Notes: generated from the letters alone by a model not told the origin. Counted from the first letter of the stretch, positions 50,392 to 60,681 are shown. The stretch is DNA of 64,000 nucleotides from Mycolicibacterium gadium (GCF_010728925.1 NZ_AP022608.1:2294001-2358000); one strand, 5' to 3'. Numbers and translations are program-made.

Positions 50392-51080
50392 TAGCGATCC
50401 ATTCCGTAGACGCCGCGCTGCTCATCGCGAACCAGCCTGCCCAATTCCAACTCCACGACACGCTGGCGCATCGAGTCGACGATGTGGTGGTCGTGAGTGG
50501 CCATCACCACCGTCGTCCCGGTGCGGTTGATGCGCTCGAGTAGGTCCATGATGTCCTTGCTGGTCTCAGGGTCGAGGTTGCCGGTCGGCTCGTCGGCAAG
50601 CAGCACCAGCGGCCGATTGACGAACGCCCGGGCGATCGCGACCCGCTGTTGTTCACCACCGGACAGCTCGGTGGGCAGCCGGTTGGCCTTGCCGGACAGG
50701 CCGACCATCTCCAAGACATCGGGCACCACACGATTGATCACCTCGGAGCGCTTCCCGATGACCTCCAGCGCGAAGGCGACGTTCTCGAACACCGTTTTCT
50801 GCTGCAACAGCCGGAAATCCTGGAAGACGCAGCCCAGCACCTGCCGCAGGCCCGGGATGTGGCGACCGGCCAGCTTGTTGACGTGGAACTTCGACACCCG
50901 GATGTCGCCTGAGGAGGGAGTCTCCTCGGCGAGCAGCAACCGCATGAAGGTGGACTTGCCCGAACCCGACGGGCCGATGAGGAAAACGAACTCACCCTTG
51001 TCGATCTTGACCGACACATTGTCGAGCGCCGGCCGCGCCGACGACTTATACATCTTCGAGACATGGTCAAGGGTGATCAT
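50391..51080 (-). CDS. ftsE: FtsE, cell-division ATPase
   Basis: The 229-residue ATPase starts at the ATG at 51080 ([14 protein letters not shown]), with a GTG one codon earlier. It has Walker [10 protein letters not shown] near 38, signature [14 protein letters not shown] near 139, Walker [12 protein letters not shown] and switch His in ATHDHHIV. Partner of FtsX, to which it is translationally coupled. The spacing of 36 bases to the upstream Thr-rich protein gene suggests a common transcript from prfB onward. Confidence 0.97.
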   Translation of the reverse strand: MITLDHVSKMYKSSARPALDNVSVKIDKGEFVFLIGPSGSGKSTFMRLLLAEETPSSGDIRVSKFHVNKLAGRHIPGLRQVLGCVFQDFRLLQQKTVFENVAFALEVIGKRSEVINRVVPDVLEMVGLSGKANRLPTELSGGEQQRVAIARAFVNRPLVLLADEPTGNLDPETSKDIMDLLERINRTGTTVVMATHDHHIVDSMRQRVVELELGRLVRDEQRGVYGMDR

Positions 51081-51116
51081 CACGGCACGCCAGTGTAGCG
51101 GGGTATGTCCTCGGGC

Positions 51117-51572
51117 CTAGCTCTGCGGAGCCGTGGTCGCCGGTCTTGGGCCGGGCGCGGCCGGTGACACCTGTGTCGGCGTCACGATCGTCTGCGTCGT
51201 CGGCGGCAGCGGCCCGGATCCGTCGGGATCCACGACGGTGGTCGTCGGCGTGGTCGGGGTGGTCTCTGTCGGTGAGGTCGGCGACGTCGGACCGGTGGTG
51301 TCCGTCGGGCTCGTGGTGGTCGGTGTCGTGGTGGTCGTGGTTGCGGTCGTGGACTCGAAAGTCTCCTTGGGCCGCCGCACGTTGGTGCGCGGCACCCAGG
51401 TGTAGTTCGGGTCGGGAACGAACCCAGGGGGTACGACCGCAGGCGATGGTGCGGGGGGAGGCGGTTCGGGCTGGAACGTTTGATTCACCCAGAAAAGTGC
51501 GACGAAGACGACGAGAAGTACGATCGTCGAGACCCGCATCCGACCGAACCTTGCCTTGAACCAGGAGGTCAC
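51117..51572 (-). CDS. Pro/Thr-rich single-pass membrane protein (Rv3103c-like)
   Basis: The 151-residue protein has a membrane helix at about 15-30 ([18 protein letters not shown]) and an exported tail with a Pro-rich stretch ([17 protein letters not shown]). A low-complexity Thr/Pro region follows (about 74-115), which is likely glycosylated or wall-spanning. The place between mscS and ftsE matches the hypothetical gene of the M. tuberculosis prfB-ftsE region. Function unknown; it may help FtsEX at the septum. It overlaps the mscS stop by four bases. Confidence 0.85.
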   Translation of the reverse strand: MTSWFKARFGRMRVSTIVLLVVFVALFWVNQTFQPEPPPPAPSPAVVPPGFVPDPNYTWVPRTNVRRPKETFESTTATTTTTTPTTTSPTDTTGPTSPTSPTETTPTTPTTTVVDPDGSGPLPPTTQTIVTPTQVSPAAPGPRPATTAPQS

Positions 51573-52546
51573 GGTTTCTTCTCCGGCGCTCCGCGGGATT
51601 CCGCCTCGGCGCCGACGGCACTCGCGGGATGCGCGATCGCTTCGACAGAAGTCGTCTGGGCCTCGGTGTGGGAGACGATGCCGGCCTTCGTGAGGGCGGC
51701 AATCACGCGAATGCGGAGGCGGCGGCCGACTTCAAATTGCTTGCCCGGGAGCGTGCGCGCCACTATCCGCACGTTGACGGTGTCTAGCTCGATGCTCTCC
51801 ACTCCCATCAGGGACGGCTCGTCGAGCAACAACTGATGCAAGGTGACGTCCTGCATCGCATCTCGGCACACGTCGTGCAGCAGCGAGTTGACCTCGTTGA
51901 GGTCGGCGCTGATTGGTACCGGGATGTCGATGACAGCCCGTGCCCAGTCCTTCGACAGGTTGGTGGACTTGATGATCAGGCCGTTCGGAATGGTGAAAAC
52001 CTCGCCCTCGTTGGAGCGCAGTTTGGTCACTCGCAGCGTGACCTCTTCGACCGTGCCCGTGGCGTCGTCCACACCCACCATCGACAACGTCACCAGATCG
52101 CCGAATCCATACTGCTTTTCGGTGATGATGAAAAATCCCGCAAGCAGATCTTGAACTATCCGCTGGGCACCGAAACCCAGCGCCGCACCCAAAACCGCGG
52201 CTGGCGCCACGAGCGACCCTATCGGGATGGCCAAGGTGTCGCTGACCTCGACGGATACGACGACGAACAACAGTGCGACCGATACCCAGGAGATCACTGA
52301 AGCGACGGCCTGGCGATGCTTCGCGCTCTCGGTGCGCACCAGTTGGTCGCTTTCCTGGTACTCGGCGTCGATCCGCCGCACCACGCGGCGCGCGCCCCAG
52401 TTGATGAATCGGGCAGCCAGCAGTCCCCCGATGAGCAGCAGGGCGATCGGGACCCCTCGCTCGAGGATCCAGACACCGATATTGCCCTGCCAGAAACCGG
52501 TCCACCGGTCTCCCAAGGCGAATGCGATCAAGTTGCTATTCGTCAT
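51569..52546 (-). CDS. MscS-family mechanosensitive channel
   Basis: About 325 residues from the ATG at 52546, which overlaps the prfB stop by eleven bases; the open frame continues to 52630 inside prfB. Three membrane helices precede the pore helix ([20 protein letters not shown], about 116-135). The MscS beta domain follows ([26 protein letters not shown] motif near 190) and then an alpha/beta domain. Releases solutes on hypo-osmotic shock. Corresponds to the Rv3104c position of the conserved prfB cluster. Confidence 0.92.
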   Translation of the reverse strand: MTNSNLIAFALGDRWTGFWQGNIGVWILERGVPIALLLIGGLLAARFINWGARRVVRRIDAEYQESDQLVRTESAKHRQAVASVISWVSVALLFVVVSVEVSDTLAIPIGSLVAPAAVLGAALGFGAQRIVQDLLAGFFIITEKQYGFGDLVTLSMVGVDDATGTVEEVTLRVTKLRSNEGEVFTIPNGLIIKSTNLSKDWARAVIDIPVPISADLNEVNSLLHDVCRDAMQDVTLHQLLLDEPSLMGVESIELDTVNVRIVARTLPGKQFEVGRRLRIRVIAALTKAGIVSHTEAQTTSVEAIAHPASAVGAEAESRGAPEKKP

Positions 52547-53651
52547 CTCGTCTATTGCGCCAACGGATTCCGGCCTCGAGGAACCCGTCGATGTCTCCGT
52601 CCAGCACTGAAGTCGGATTGCCGACCTCATACTCGGTGCGCAAGTCCTTTACCATTTGATACGGATGCAAAACGTAAGAACGCATCTGATTTCCCCACGA
52701 GCTTCCGCCGTCGCCCTTCAGGGCATCCATTTCGGCGCGCTCCTCTAAACGCTTGCGTTCCAACAACTTTGCCTGAAGAACCCGCATTGCCGAGACCTTG
52801 TTCTGCAACTGCGACTTCTCGTTCTGGCAGGTGACCACGATACCGGTCGGGATGTGCGTGAGTCGAACCGCTGAGTCGGTGGTGTTCACCGACTGACCGC
52901 CCGGTCCACTGGATCGGTAGACGTCGACACGCACGTCAGCCTCGGGAATGTCTATGTGGTCGGTGGTTTCGGTGACGGGCAACACTTCTACTTCGGCGAA
53001 AGAGGTCTGGCGCCTGCCCTGGTTGTCGAACGGGCTGATGCGCACCAGCCGGTGGGTGCCCTGCTCCACCGACAATGTGCCGTACGCGTACGGCGCGTGC
53101 ACCGCGAAGGTCGCGCTCTTGATGCCCGCCTCTTCGGCGTAGGACGTGTCGAACACCTCGACCGGGTAGTCGTGCTGCTCGGCCCAGCGGATGTACATGC
53201 GCATCAACATCTCGGCCCAGTCCGCCGCGTCCACCCCGCCCGCGCCGGACCGGATGTTGACCAGCGCCTCACGCGCGTCGTACTCGCCGGACAGCAGCGT
53301 GCGGACCTCCATCGCCTCGAGGTCCTCGCGCAGCTTTTTGAGCTCGGCGTCGGCCTCGGCTTCGGCTTCCGCGGCGCCCGCTCCCTCTTCTTCGGAGGCC
53401 ATCTCGTAGAGCACGGGCAGGTCATCGAGGCGCTGCCGGAGTTCCTCGACGCGGCGCAGTTCGCCCTGGGTGTGGGACAGCTCGCTGGTGACTTTCTGCG
53501 CCCGCGACTGGTCGTCCCACAGGTTCGGGTCAGAGGCCTCGTGTTCGAGCTTCTCGATCCGGACACGCAGGCCCTCGACGTCGAGCACCCGCTCCACCGT
53601 CGTCAGGGTGGAGTCAAGTGCTGCGATATCGGCTTGCCGGTCGGGATCCAC
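52536..53651 (-). CDS. prfB: peptide chain release factor 2
   Basis: The 371-residue protein starts at a GTG ([13 protein letters not shown]). It has a long helical domain 1, the tripeptide anticodon region with ISPFDNQGR (about 210), and the peptidyl-transferase loop [10 protein letters not shown] with GGQ near 252. It terminates at UGA and UAA. The reading frame is continuous; there is no internal UGA for the programmed frameshift known from E. coli, as expected for mycobacteria. First gene of the prfB-mscS-ftsEX-smpB block, divergent from fprA. Confidence 0.98.
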   Translation of the reverse strand: MDPDRQADIAALDSTLTTVERVLDVEGLRVRIEKLEHEASDPNLWDDQSRAQKVTSELSHTQGELRRVEELRQRLDDLPVLYEMASEEEGAGAAEAEAEADAELKKLREDLEAMEVRTLLSGEYDAREALVNIRSGAGGVDAADWAEMLMRMYIRWAEQHDYPVEVFDTSYAEEAGIKSATFAVHAPYAYGTLSVEQGTHRLVRISPFDNQGRRQTSFAEVEVLPVTETTDHIDIPEADVRVDVYRSSGPGGQSVNTTDSAVRLTHIPTGIVVTCQNEKSQLQNKVSAMRVLQAKLLERKRLEERAEMDALKGDGGSSWGNQMRSYVLHPYQMVKDLRTEYEVGNPTSVLDGDIDGFLEAGIRWRNRRDDE

Positions 53652-53813
53652 GGGAATTCAGGGTACCTGTGGCAGAAGCCGACACTGTTATCCCTGACTG
53701 ACGGCAATTCGGAAGCGTTCGGCTTTAGCATCGGAGATGGCAACCGGCCCTGCCGCGACGCGACAGCCCCTTGCGTGCGGCCGGGCAGCGACAACCTTCA
53801 ACAAAAGGTATTC

Positions 53814-55178
53814 ATGCGTCCCTACCACGTGGCGATCGTCGGCTCCGGCCCCTCGGGCTACTTCGCTGCCGCTTCGCTCCTGAAATTCGCCGACGCCACC
53901 GATGACGCGGATGTCCGCGTCGACATGCTGGAGATGCTGCCCACGCCATGGGGGCTGGTGCGCTCGGGCGTCGCACCCGACCACCCCAAGATCAAATCCA
54001 TCAGCGCCCAGTTCGAGAAAACCGCGCTGGACCCCCGTTTCCGGTTCTTCGGCAACATCGTGGTCGGCGACCACGTGCAGGCTGCTGAGCTGGCCGAACG
54101 CTACGACGCGGTGATCTACGCCGTCGGCGCGCAGTCCGATCGATCGTTGGGTATTCCCGGCGAGGATTTGCCCGGCAGCGTGCCCGCCGTCGACTTCGTG
54201 GGCTGGTACAACGCCCATCCTCACTTCGAGGAGATGGCGCCGGATCTGTCGACCGGGCGAGCCGTGGTGGTCGGCAACGGCAATGTCGCGCTGGACGTGG
54301 CGCGCATCCTGGTGACCGACCCCGATGTGCTGGCCGCAACCGACATCGCCGACCATGCGCTGCAGTCCCTGCACGACCGCGGTGTCGAGGAGGTCCTCAT
54401 CATCGGCAGGCGCGGTCCGCTGCAGGCCCCGTTCACCACGCTGGAACTGCGGGAACTCGGCCACCTGGAAGGCCTGGGCGACGTCGACGTGATCATCGAC
54501 CCCGCCGACTTCGCCGATATCTCCGACGAGGATCTGGACGCTGCGGGCAAGACCGTCAAGAACAACATCAAGGTGTTGCGCGGATACGGCGAGCAGACAC
54601 CGAAGGGCGCCAAGCGCCGCATCGTCTTCCGGTTCCGCACGTCGCCGATCGAGATCAAGGGCACCGACAAGGTCGAGTCCATCGTGCTGGGGCGCAATGA
54701 ACTGGTCGAAGAGGATGGCCGCGTCGTCGCCAAGGACACCGGCGAACGCGAGGAGGTCCCGGCTCAGTTGGTGGTACGCGCGGTCGGCTATCGCGGGGTG
54801 AAGTTGGAAGGTCTGCCGTTCCACGAGCGCAACGGCACGATTCCGCACACGGATGGCCGGATCGAAGGTCGTCGCAACGAGTACGTCGTCGGCTGGATCA
54901 AGCGCGGCCCCACCGGAGTCATCGGCAGCAACAAGAGCGACTCGCAGGAAACCGTCGACACGTTGGTCGCCGACCTGTCGTCGGCGTCGCTGTCAGACTT
55001 CGGCAGCGATCATGCCGAGCAGCTGGCGGAATGGCTGGTCGAGCGTCAGCCCAAGGTGATCACCGATGACCACTGGAAGCTGATCGACGAACACGAGCGC
55101 ACCTCCGGCGAGCCGCACGGGCGGCCGCGGGTGAAGCTGACCAGCGTCGCGGAGCTGCTGCGCATCGCCCACGGCTGA
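53814..55178 (+). CDS. fprA: NADPH:ferredoxin oxidoreductase FprA
   Basis: The 454-residue protein begins MRPYHVAIVGSGPSGYFAAA with the FAD-binding GxGxxG. It has WGLVRSGVAPDHPKIKSI, NADP-binding VVVGNGNVALDVARIL (about 148-163) and EVLIIGRRGPLQAPFT. The C-terminal GWIKRGPTGVIGSNKSD closes the FAD site. Adrenodoxin-reductase type enzyme that passes electrons from NADPH to ferredoxins, for example for P450s. Adjacent and divergent to prfB as in M. tuberculosis. The ATG at 53814 gives the normal length; the longer open frame over prfB is a shadow. Confidence 0.97.
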   Translation: MRPYHVAIVGSGPSGYFAAASLLKFADATDDADVRVDMLEMLPTPWGLVRSGVAPDHPKIKSISAQFEKTALDPRFRFFGNIVVGDHVQAAELAERYDAVIYAVGAQSDRSLGIPGEDLPGSVPAVDFVGWYNAHPHFEEMAPDLSTGRAVVVGNGNVALDVARILVTDPDVLAATDIADHALQSLHDRGVEEVLIIGRRGPLQAPFTTLELRELGHLEGLGDVDVIIDPADFADISDEDLDAAGKTVKNNIKVLRGYGEQTPKGAKRRIVFRFRTSPIEIKGTDKVESIVLGRNELVEEDGRVVAKDTGEREEVPAQLVVRAVGYRGVKLEGLPFHERNGTIPHTDGRIEGRRNEYVVGWIKRGPTGVIGSNKSDSQETVDTLVADLSSASLSDFGSDHAEQLAEWLVERQPKVITDDHWKLIDEHERTSGEPHGRPRVKLTSVAELLRIAHG

Positions 55179-55183
55179 CGCCG

Positions 55184-55546
55184 CTAGTAAATCTCGGGCC
55201 CCGGCGGGGGTGGCGGCGGCGGGGCTTCGGTCGGTGCGAATCGCCAGTTGTCGGGGTTCTTGGGCGAGTAGACGACGGGAAACAGCGAAGACATCGTCGG
55301 CCACTGGTCGACGTCGACCGCCATGCGCTGATAGATCACATGCTCGTTGACCGTCGGGCCGTTGATGACCCCGGTGATCGTCACGAACTGCTCGCCGGTG
55401 ACGTCCTCCGGCCGCGGACTGACGCCGGTGACCAACAGCTGCCCGTGCACCCAGTCGCTGCCCGCACCGCGCCGTCTCATGATCCAGGGGGCCGCGATGG
55501 CGACCAGCACCCCGAGCATGACCAGGACCATCGCGATTTCCCACAC
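55184..55546 (-). CDS. small membrane protein of unknown function
   Basis: The 120-residue protein starts at a GTG (MWEIAMVLVMLGVLVAIAA): one N-terminal membrane helix, a basic stop (RRRGAG), an outer domain of about 75 residues (VNEHVIYQRMAVDVDQWPTM) and a Pro-rich tail (TEAPPPPPPPGPEIY). No known domain; similar short proteins occur in other mycobacteria near hisN and fprA. It diverges from hisN with 23 bases between the start codons. Confidence 0.8.
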   Translation of the reverse strand: MWEIAMVLVMLGVLVAIAAPWIMRRRGAGSDWVHGQLLVTGVSPRPEDVTGEQFVTITGVINGPTVNEHVIYQRMAVDVDQWPTMSSLFPVVYSPKNPDNWRFAPTEAPPPPPPPGPEIY

Positions 55547-55569
55547 ACCGACATGGTAGGACGTGAAGC

Positions 55570-56358
55570 ATGACGACCGTTGGCGATGACATCCGCAATG
55601 ATGTTGCCTTCGCGCTCCAGATGGCCGACGCCGCCGACGCGCAGACGCTGGCTCGTTTCGGCGCGCTGGATCTTCGGGTCGAGACGAAACCGGACCTCAC
55701 TCCCGTGACGGATGCCGATCGCTCGGTCGAGGAGCTGGTCCGAGAGGCGTTGGCGGCGCAACGGCCCGATGACGTCGTGCTCGGTGAAGAGTTTGGCGGT
55801 ACAGCGGTTTTCAGCGGCCGCCAGTGGGTCGTCGACCCCATCGACGGAACGAAGAACTTCGTCCGCGGCGTTCCGGTGTGGGCCACGTTGATCGCGTTGC
55901 TCGACGACGGCGTGCCCGTGGTGGGCGTCGTCAGCGCTCCCGCGCTGCACCGGCGCTGGTGGGCCGGCGGTGGCGAGGGCGCCTTCACATCGTTCGGCGG
56001 GCAGACGCGGCGCATCTCCGTGTCCGGCGTCGACGACATCGCCTCGGCAAGCCTGACGTACTCCGATCTCACCACCGGGTGGGACGGTTTACGCCCACGA
56101 TTCCTGGAGCTCACCGACGAGGTGTGGCGGGTTCGCGGTTACGGCGACTTCTGGTCCTACTGCTTGGTCGCCGAGGGCGCCGTGGACATCGCCGTCGAAC
56201 CGGAGGTGAAGCTGTGGGACCTGGCCGCCCTCGACATCCTGGTGCGGGAGGCGGGCGGCACGTTCACGAGCGTCGCGGGGCAGCCGGGCCCTCACGGTGG
56301 AAGCGCCGTCGCCACCAACGGGAAGCTGCACGACGCTGTGCTCGCGCGTCTCCGATAG
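55570..56358 (+). CDS. hisN: histidinol-phosphatase (inositol-monophosphatase family)
   Basis: The 262-residue Mg-dependent phosphatase has metal motifs GEEFGG near 70, [19 protein letters not shown] (about 87-105) and [19 protein letters not shown] near 213. The [20 protein letters not shown] block is typical of the HisN branch that dephosphorylates histidinol phosphate in histidine biosynthesis, rather than of inositol phosphatases. Positioned upstream of fadE24/fadE23 as Rv3137 is in M. tuberculosis. Confidence 0.92.
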   Translation: MTTVGDDIRNDVAFALQMADAADAQTLARFGALDLRVETKPDLTPVTDADRSVEELVREALAAQRPDDVVLGEEFGGTAVFSGRQWVVDPIDGTKNFVRGVPVWATLIALLDDGVPVVGVVSAPALHRRWWAGGGEGAFTSFGGQTRRISVSGVDDIASASLTYSDLTTGWDGLRPRFLELTDEVWRVRGYGDFWSYCLVAEGAVDIAVEPEVKLWDLAALDILVREAGGTFTSVAGQPGPHGGSAVATNGKLHDAVLARLR

Positions 56359-56436
56359 CCCGATATCTGAGTGCGAATGGCGTCATCATGTGATGACGCC
56401 GTCGCGTCGAGCAATTCTGCTCAGAGGGGAGCATCC

Positions 56437-57873
56437 GTGCAGCAGCTGAGCTGGACCGATGACATGATGTTGCGCGCCGAGCGTCCCGAGACTCCGATGC
56501 AGATCCAGATGCTGTTGATCTATGACCCGGCGACGGCGCCCGGCGGGCGGGTCACCTTCAAAGGCATCCTCGAAGAGGTCGACAGCCGGCTGCACCTCGC
56601 GCCGACATTTCGGCGGCGGCTGACCGAACTCCCCGGCGGCCTGCACAAGCCGTATTGGGTGGACGACCCCAACTTCGATCTCGAATACCACGTCCGCCAC
56701 ATTGCGCTGCCGCAGCCAGGAGACTGGCGTCAGTTGTGCATCCAGATCGCGCGCATCCATGCCCGGCAGATCGACTTGCGCCGTCCGCCGTGGGAGATGA
56801 CCGTCATCGAGGGACTCAACTCGGTGCCCGGTGTACCGCCGGGATCGTTCGCGGTCGGCCTGAAGCTCCACCACTGCGCGGCCGACGGCATGGAAAGCGT
56901 CGAGCTGATGGCCGCGCTGCACGGCCTCGAACCCGACGGTCCACGCCCCGAGGCACCCGAAAAGCCATGGGCGCCAGACGAACCGCCGTCAACAAGCACG
57001 CTCGTGTCGAAGACCGCAGTCAACATCGCGTCATATCCATTGCGGGCGAGCGGTGTCGTGGTTCCCAACGCGCTGAAAGCGGTTCGCCAATTGGCGGGTA
57101 TGCCAACCAAACTCGTCGGTGGCGTCGCTTCGGCGCTGGCGTCGAGACCGGGCCCGCTGTTTGCGCCCAGCACCAGATTCAACAACGCGGCCTCGCCTCA
57201 CCGGGTGTTCGAGGCGCGCTTCCACGACTTCGCCGACTTTCAGCGCATCAAAGCGAGCGTGCCGGGAGCGACGATCAACGACGTCGCCGTGGCCTACGTG
57301 GGCGGAACGCTGAGACGCTATCTCCAGGACCACGACGAGTTGCCCGAGCAGACACTGGTGTCCGCCTGCCCGGCGTCGATCCGGGACTCCAACGAGAAGG
57401 GGGCGGGGGGCAACCGGTTGTTCGGCAGATTGCAGTCGCTGCAGACGGATTCGTCCGATCCGCTCGAACGGCTGGCGATGATCTCCGAGCAGTCGGCCGG
57501 ATTCCGGGATAGCTCCGATACGGCGAACACGAGTCAACTGATGGAACTCGTCGGACTGGTGCCCACCACACTGTTGGGCTTGACCGTCAAGGCGGCGTCG
57601 GCGATGCCGTTCAGCGGCCCGACGATCGCCAACACGACGGTGAGCAATGTGCCGGGCCCGACGGTGCCGGTCTATTTCGCCGGCGCACGACTTGTCCGGG
57701 TCACCGGTATGGGTCCGTTGATCGCGGGAATGAACCTGTTTCACGTCATCGCAAGCTACAACGGCACCGTCTCGATGGGCGTCACCGCAGACCGTGACGC
57801 GCTGCCGGATCCCGCTCACTATGCCGAGTGCATGCAGGCCGCGTTCGACGAACTGTTGGCAGCGGCCGGTTAG
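56437..57873 (+). CDS. WS/DGAT family O-acyltransferase
   Basis: 478 residues from the GTG at 56437 with AGAGGGGAG upstream. The acyltransferase motif HHxxxDG is present as KLHHCAADG (His pair about 148). Further family blocks are PPWEMTVIEGL near 122 and NTTVSNVPGP near 403. Transfers acyl-CoA to diacylglycerol or a long-chain alcohol to give triacylglycerol or wax ester storage lipids. An ATG at 56371 lies in the same frame but without a binding site. Follows hisN by 78 bases in the same direction. Confidence 0.94.
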   Translation: MQQLSWTDDMMLRAERPETPMQIQMLLIYDPATAPGGRVTFKGILEEVDSRLHLAPTFRRRLTELPGGLHKPYWVDDPNFDLEYHVRHIALPQPGDWRQLCIQIARIHARQIDLRRPPWEMTVIEGLNSVPGVPPGSFAVGLKLHHCAADGMESVELMAALHGLEPDGPRPEAPEKPWAPDEPPSTSTLVSKTAVNIASYPLRASGVVVPNALKAVRQLAGMPTKLVGGVASALASRPGPLFAPSTRFNNAASPHRVFEARFHDFADFQRIKASVPGATINDVAVAYVGGTLRRYLQDHDELPEQTLVSACPASIRDSNEKGAGGNRLFGRLQSLQTDSSDPLERLAMISEQSAGFRDSSDTANTSQLMELVGLVPTTLLGLTVKAASAMPFSGPTIANTTVSNVPGPTVPVYFAGARLVRVTGMGPLIAGMNLFHVIASYNGTVSMGVTADRDALPDPAHYAECMQAAFDELLAAAG

Positions 57874-57931
57874 CGCGGCCTGCCGTGTTGAGCAGCCGCG
57901 GCGAACCTGTGAATTGGACAACAATCGCGAC

Positions 57932-57979
57932 TACCTTACTCAGGAGTCAGTTCACATACCTTACTCTGGAGTCAGTTCC
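57932..57979 (+). repeat. two 23-bp direct repeats, 25-bp period, upstream of fadE24
   Basis: 57932-57954 and 57957-57979 differ at two positions. Each contains the near-palindrome CTTACTC-2-GAGTCAG. They lie 39 bases or more ahead of the fadE24 ATG, in promoter position. Confidence 0.9.
57936..57974. promoter_or_regulatory. tandem operator candidate for fadE24-fadE23
   Basis: Two inverted repeats, TTACTC-AG-GAGTCA (57936-57949) and TTACTC-TG-GAGTCA (57961-57974), spaced 25 bases centre to centre. The symmetry and length fit a TetR-type dimer site. The regulator is not encoded beside it. Confidence 0.55.
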
Positions 57980-58017
57980 CGAATTGTGAACGTCAATTTC
58001 TAAGCGAGGCGGTCGAC

Positions 58018-59415
58018 ATGACCAACACCCTGCCGTCGAACGATGGATCCGCACGGCGGCGAAAGCGTAAAGGCAATGAGAGTGCGGTCGGTCTGCGCAA
58101 GCACAAGCGCACCGCGACCGACGTGGCCCTGGCACTGGTCACACCGCTGGTCGGCCAACAGTTCCTCGACCGCTACAAACTGCGCGAGCCGCTGAACGGC
58201 GGTCTGAAGTACGGCGTGAAGCAGGTGTTCTCAGTCGCCGGCGCGGCCAGCCGTCAGTTCAAGCGTGCCGCCGGCGCCCAGGGCGGGCCCGCCCGGCTGA
58301 AGAAGAGCGGCTCGGACTACTTCGATCTCACACCCGACGACGAGCAGAAGATGATCGTCGACACGGTCGGCGAGTTCGCCGAAGAAGTCATGCGTCCGTC
58401 GGCTCGCGAGGCCGACGAGACCGCCACCTATCCGCCCGATCTCGTCGCCAAGGCCGCCGAACTGGGCGTCACGGCGATCAATGTCCCCGAAGACTTCGAC
58501 GGAATCGCCGCCCATCGCGCAGCGGTCACCAACGTGCTGGTCGCCGAGGCGCTGGCCTACGGCGACATGGGACTCGCGCTGCCGATCCTGGCTCCCGCAG
58601 GTGTCGCCTCGGCTCTCACCCACTGGGGCAGCGCCGACCAGCAGGCGACCTACCTGAAAGAGTTCGCCGGCGAGAATGTGCCGCAGGCATGCGTGGCGAT
58701 CTCCGAACCGCGCCCCCTTTTCGATCCGACCGCGCTGAAGACGACGGCGGTTCGCACCCCGAGCGGCTATCGTCTCGACGGCGTCAAGTCACTGGTGCCC
58801 GCCGCCGCGAACGCCGAATTATTCATTGTGGCAGCACAACTCAACGGCAAGCCGGCGCTGTTCATCGTCGAATCGTCGTCGCACGGTGTATCCGTCAAAG
58901 CGGACCCGAGCATGGGTATCCGGGCCGCGGCGCTCGGACAGGTCGAACTGGAGAACGTCATCGTCCCGCTGTCCGCGCGTCTTGGCGAGGGCGGGGCCAG
59001 CGATCAGGACTATTCGGAGGCCATCGCGCTGTCCCGCCTCGGCTGGGCCGCGCTGGCGGTCGGCACGGCGCACGCGGTGCTCGACTACGTGGTGCCATAT
59101 GTCAAGGAGCGGCACGCATTCGGTGAGCCGATCGCGCACCGGCAGGCAGTCGCGTTCATGTGCGCCAACATCGCGATCGAGTTCGACGGTCTGCGATTGA
59201 TCACCTGGCGCGGTGCCGCACGCGCCGACCAGGGTCTGCCGTTCGCCCGGGAAGCGGCGCTGGCCAAGCGACTCGGCGCCGACAAGGGCATGCAGATCGG
59301 ACTCGACGGAGTGCAACTGCTCGGTGGCCACGGCTACACCAAGGAGCACCCGGTCGAACGCTGGTACCGCGATCTGCGGGCGATCGGCGTCGCCGAGGGC
59401 GTCGTCGTTATCTAG
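58018..59415 (+). CDS. fadE24: acyl-CoA dehydrogenase FadE24
   Basis: The 465-residue protein is longer than most FadE proteins because of about 90 basic residues at the N-terminus (SARRRKRKGNESAVGLRKHK, then RYKLREPLNGG). The dehydrogenase fold starts near 102 (DYFDLTPDDEQKMIVDTVGE). The C-terminus stops at VAEGVVVI, right where the (F/Y)EGT motif of catalytic subunits would be, so this looks like the partner subunit of FadE23. The neighbourhood hisN-fadE24-fadE23-fadB4 matches Rv3137-Rv3141 of M. tuberculosis. Regulation probably by the two palindromes upstream. Confidence 0.9.
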   Translation: MTNTLPSNDGSARRRKRKGNESAVGLRKHKRTATDVALALVTPLVGQQFLDRYKLREPLNGGLKYGVKQVFSVAGAASRQFKRAAGAQGGPARLKKSGSDYFDLTPDDEQKMIVDTVGEFAEEVMRPSAREADETATYPPDLVAKAAELGVTAINVPEDFDGIAAHRAAVTNVLVAEALAYGDMGLALPILAPAGVASALTHWGSADQQATYLKEFAGENVPQACVAISEPRPLFDPTALKTTAVRTPSGYRLDGVKSLVPAAANAELFIVAAQLNGKPALFIVESSSHGVSVKADPSMGIRAAALGQVELENVIVPLSARLGEGGASDQDYSEAIALSRLGWAALAVGTAHAVLDYVVPYVKERHAFGEPIAHRQAVAFMCANIAIEFDGLRLITWRGAARADQGLPFAREAALAKRLGADKGMQIGLDGVQLLGGHGYTKEHPVERWYRDLRAIGVAEGVVVI

Positions 59416-59436
59416 TCTTCTAACGAAAGTCGAATC

Positions 59437-60648
59437 ATGGCAATCAATCTGGAACTGCCGAAGAAGCTCGAAGCAGTGATCGACATGGCGCACAACGGCG
59501 CCGCCGAGATGCTGCGGCCGATCTCACGCAAGTGGGATCTGCGGGAACACGAGTACCCGGTCGAACTCGACACGCTGGCCACCCTCTTCGAGGGTATCTC
59601 GGGCGCCAACGCCATCGCCTTCGCGGGCGCCGAGGCGTTCGCCGCCGGGGAGGCCAAGGACACCAACCACAACGGCGCCAACATGTCGGCCGTGCTCAAC
59701 GTGATGGAAGTCAGTTGGGGTGACGTGGCATTGATGCTGTCCGTGCCCCGCCAGGGTCTCGGCAATGCCGCGATCTCCAGCGTCGCCACCCGCGAACAGC
59801 TCGCGAAGCTCGGTAAGGACGTGTGGGCCGCGATGGCGATCACCGAACCGGGCTTCGGCTCCGATTCGGCCGCGGTGACCACCACGGCCAAGCTCGACGG
59901 CGACGAGTACGTCATCAACGGTGAGAAGATCTACGTCACCGCCGGATCGCGCGCCACCCACATTGTGGTGTGGGCGACCCTGGACAAGTCGTTGGGCCGT
60001 GCGGCGATCAAGTCGTTCATCGTGCCGCGCGAACACCCCGGCGTCACCGTCGAGCGCCTCGAGGACAAGCTCGGCATCAAGGCCTCCGACACGGCCGCCA
60101 TCCGCTTCGACAACGCGCGCATCCCGAAGGAAAACCTGCTCGGCAGCCCGGACATCGAGGTCGAGAAGGGCTTTGCGGGCGTCATGGAGACGTTCGACAA
60201 CACCCGGCCTGTCGTCGCCGCGATGGCCGTCGGCATCGCCCGCGCCGCCCTCGAGGAGTTGCGCAAGATCCTCACCGACGCCGGCGTGGAGATCTCCTAC
60301 GACAAGCCCTCGCACGTGCAGAGCGCGCCCGCGGCGGAGTTCCTGCGGATGGAATCCGATTGGGAGTCCGCGTATCTGCTGATGGTGCGCTCGGCGTGGC
60401 AGGCCGACAACAACATCCCGAACTCCAAGGAAGCGTCGATGGGCAAGGCCAAAGCCGGCCGCGTCGCCAGTGACACCACGCTCAAGGCCGTCGAATTGGC
60501 AGGTACCGTCGGCTATTCCGAGCAGACCCTGCTGGAAAAGTGGGCCCGCGACAGCAAGATCCTCGACATCTTCGAGGGCACACAGCAGATTCAGCAGCTG
60601 GTGGTTGCCCGTCGGCTGCTGGGCCTGTCGTCGTCGGAACTGAAGTAA
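59437..60648 (+). CDS. fadE23: acyl-CoA dehydrogenase FadE23
   Basis: The 403-residue acyl-CoA dehydrogenase has AITEPGFGSDSAAVTTTAKL near 133, YVINGEKIYVTAGSRATH near 155 and the C-terminal DIFEGTQQIQQLVVARRLLG with the catalytic-type Glu in FEGT. Starts 21 bases after fadE24 and is surely co-transcribed. The pair likely forms a heteromeric enzyme in fatty-acid or lipid oxidation. The substrate is not established. Confidence 0.93.
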   Translation: MAINLELPKKLEAVIDMAHNGAAEMLRPISRKWDLREHEYPVELDTLATLFEGISGANAIAFAGAEAFAAGEAKDTNHNGANMSAVLNVMEVSWGDVALMLSVPRQGLGNAAISSVATREQLAKLGKDVWAAMAITEPGFGSDSAAVTTTAKLDGDEYVINGEKIYVTAGSRATHIVVWATLDKSLGRAAIKSFIVPREHPGVTVERLEDKLGIKASDTAAIRFDNARIPKENLLGSPDIEVEKGFAGVMETFDNTRPVVAAMAVGIARAALEELRKILTDAGVEISYDKPSHVQSAPAAEFLRMESDWESAYLLMVRSAWQADNNIPNSKEASMGKAKAGRVASDTTLKAVELAGTVGYSEQTLLEKWARDSKILDIFEGTQQIQQLVVARRLLGLSSSELK

Positions 60649-60650
60649 AA

Positions 60651-60669
60651 CCCGACCCTGCGGGGCGGG
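60651..60669. terminator. likely bidirectional terminator between fadE23 and fadB4
   Basis: CCCGACCC-TGC-GGGGCGGG forms an eight-base stem with one mismatch in the 33-base gap between two convergent genes, preceded by AAAA on the plus strand. Confidence 0.45.
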
Positions 60670-60681
60670 CCCAGATCGCGC

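Noticed and set aside
52536..53651. Programmed frameshift in prfB
   Set aside because: The frame is continuous from the GTG start and no in-frame UGA is found near codon 25.
57932..57979. CRISPR-like repeat unit
   Set aside because: Only two 23-base repeats with a 2-base gap and no spacers or cas genes; better read as an operator pair.
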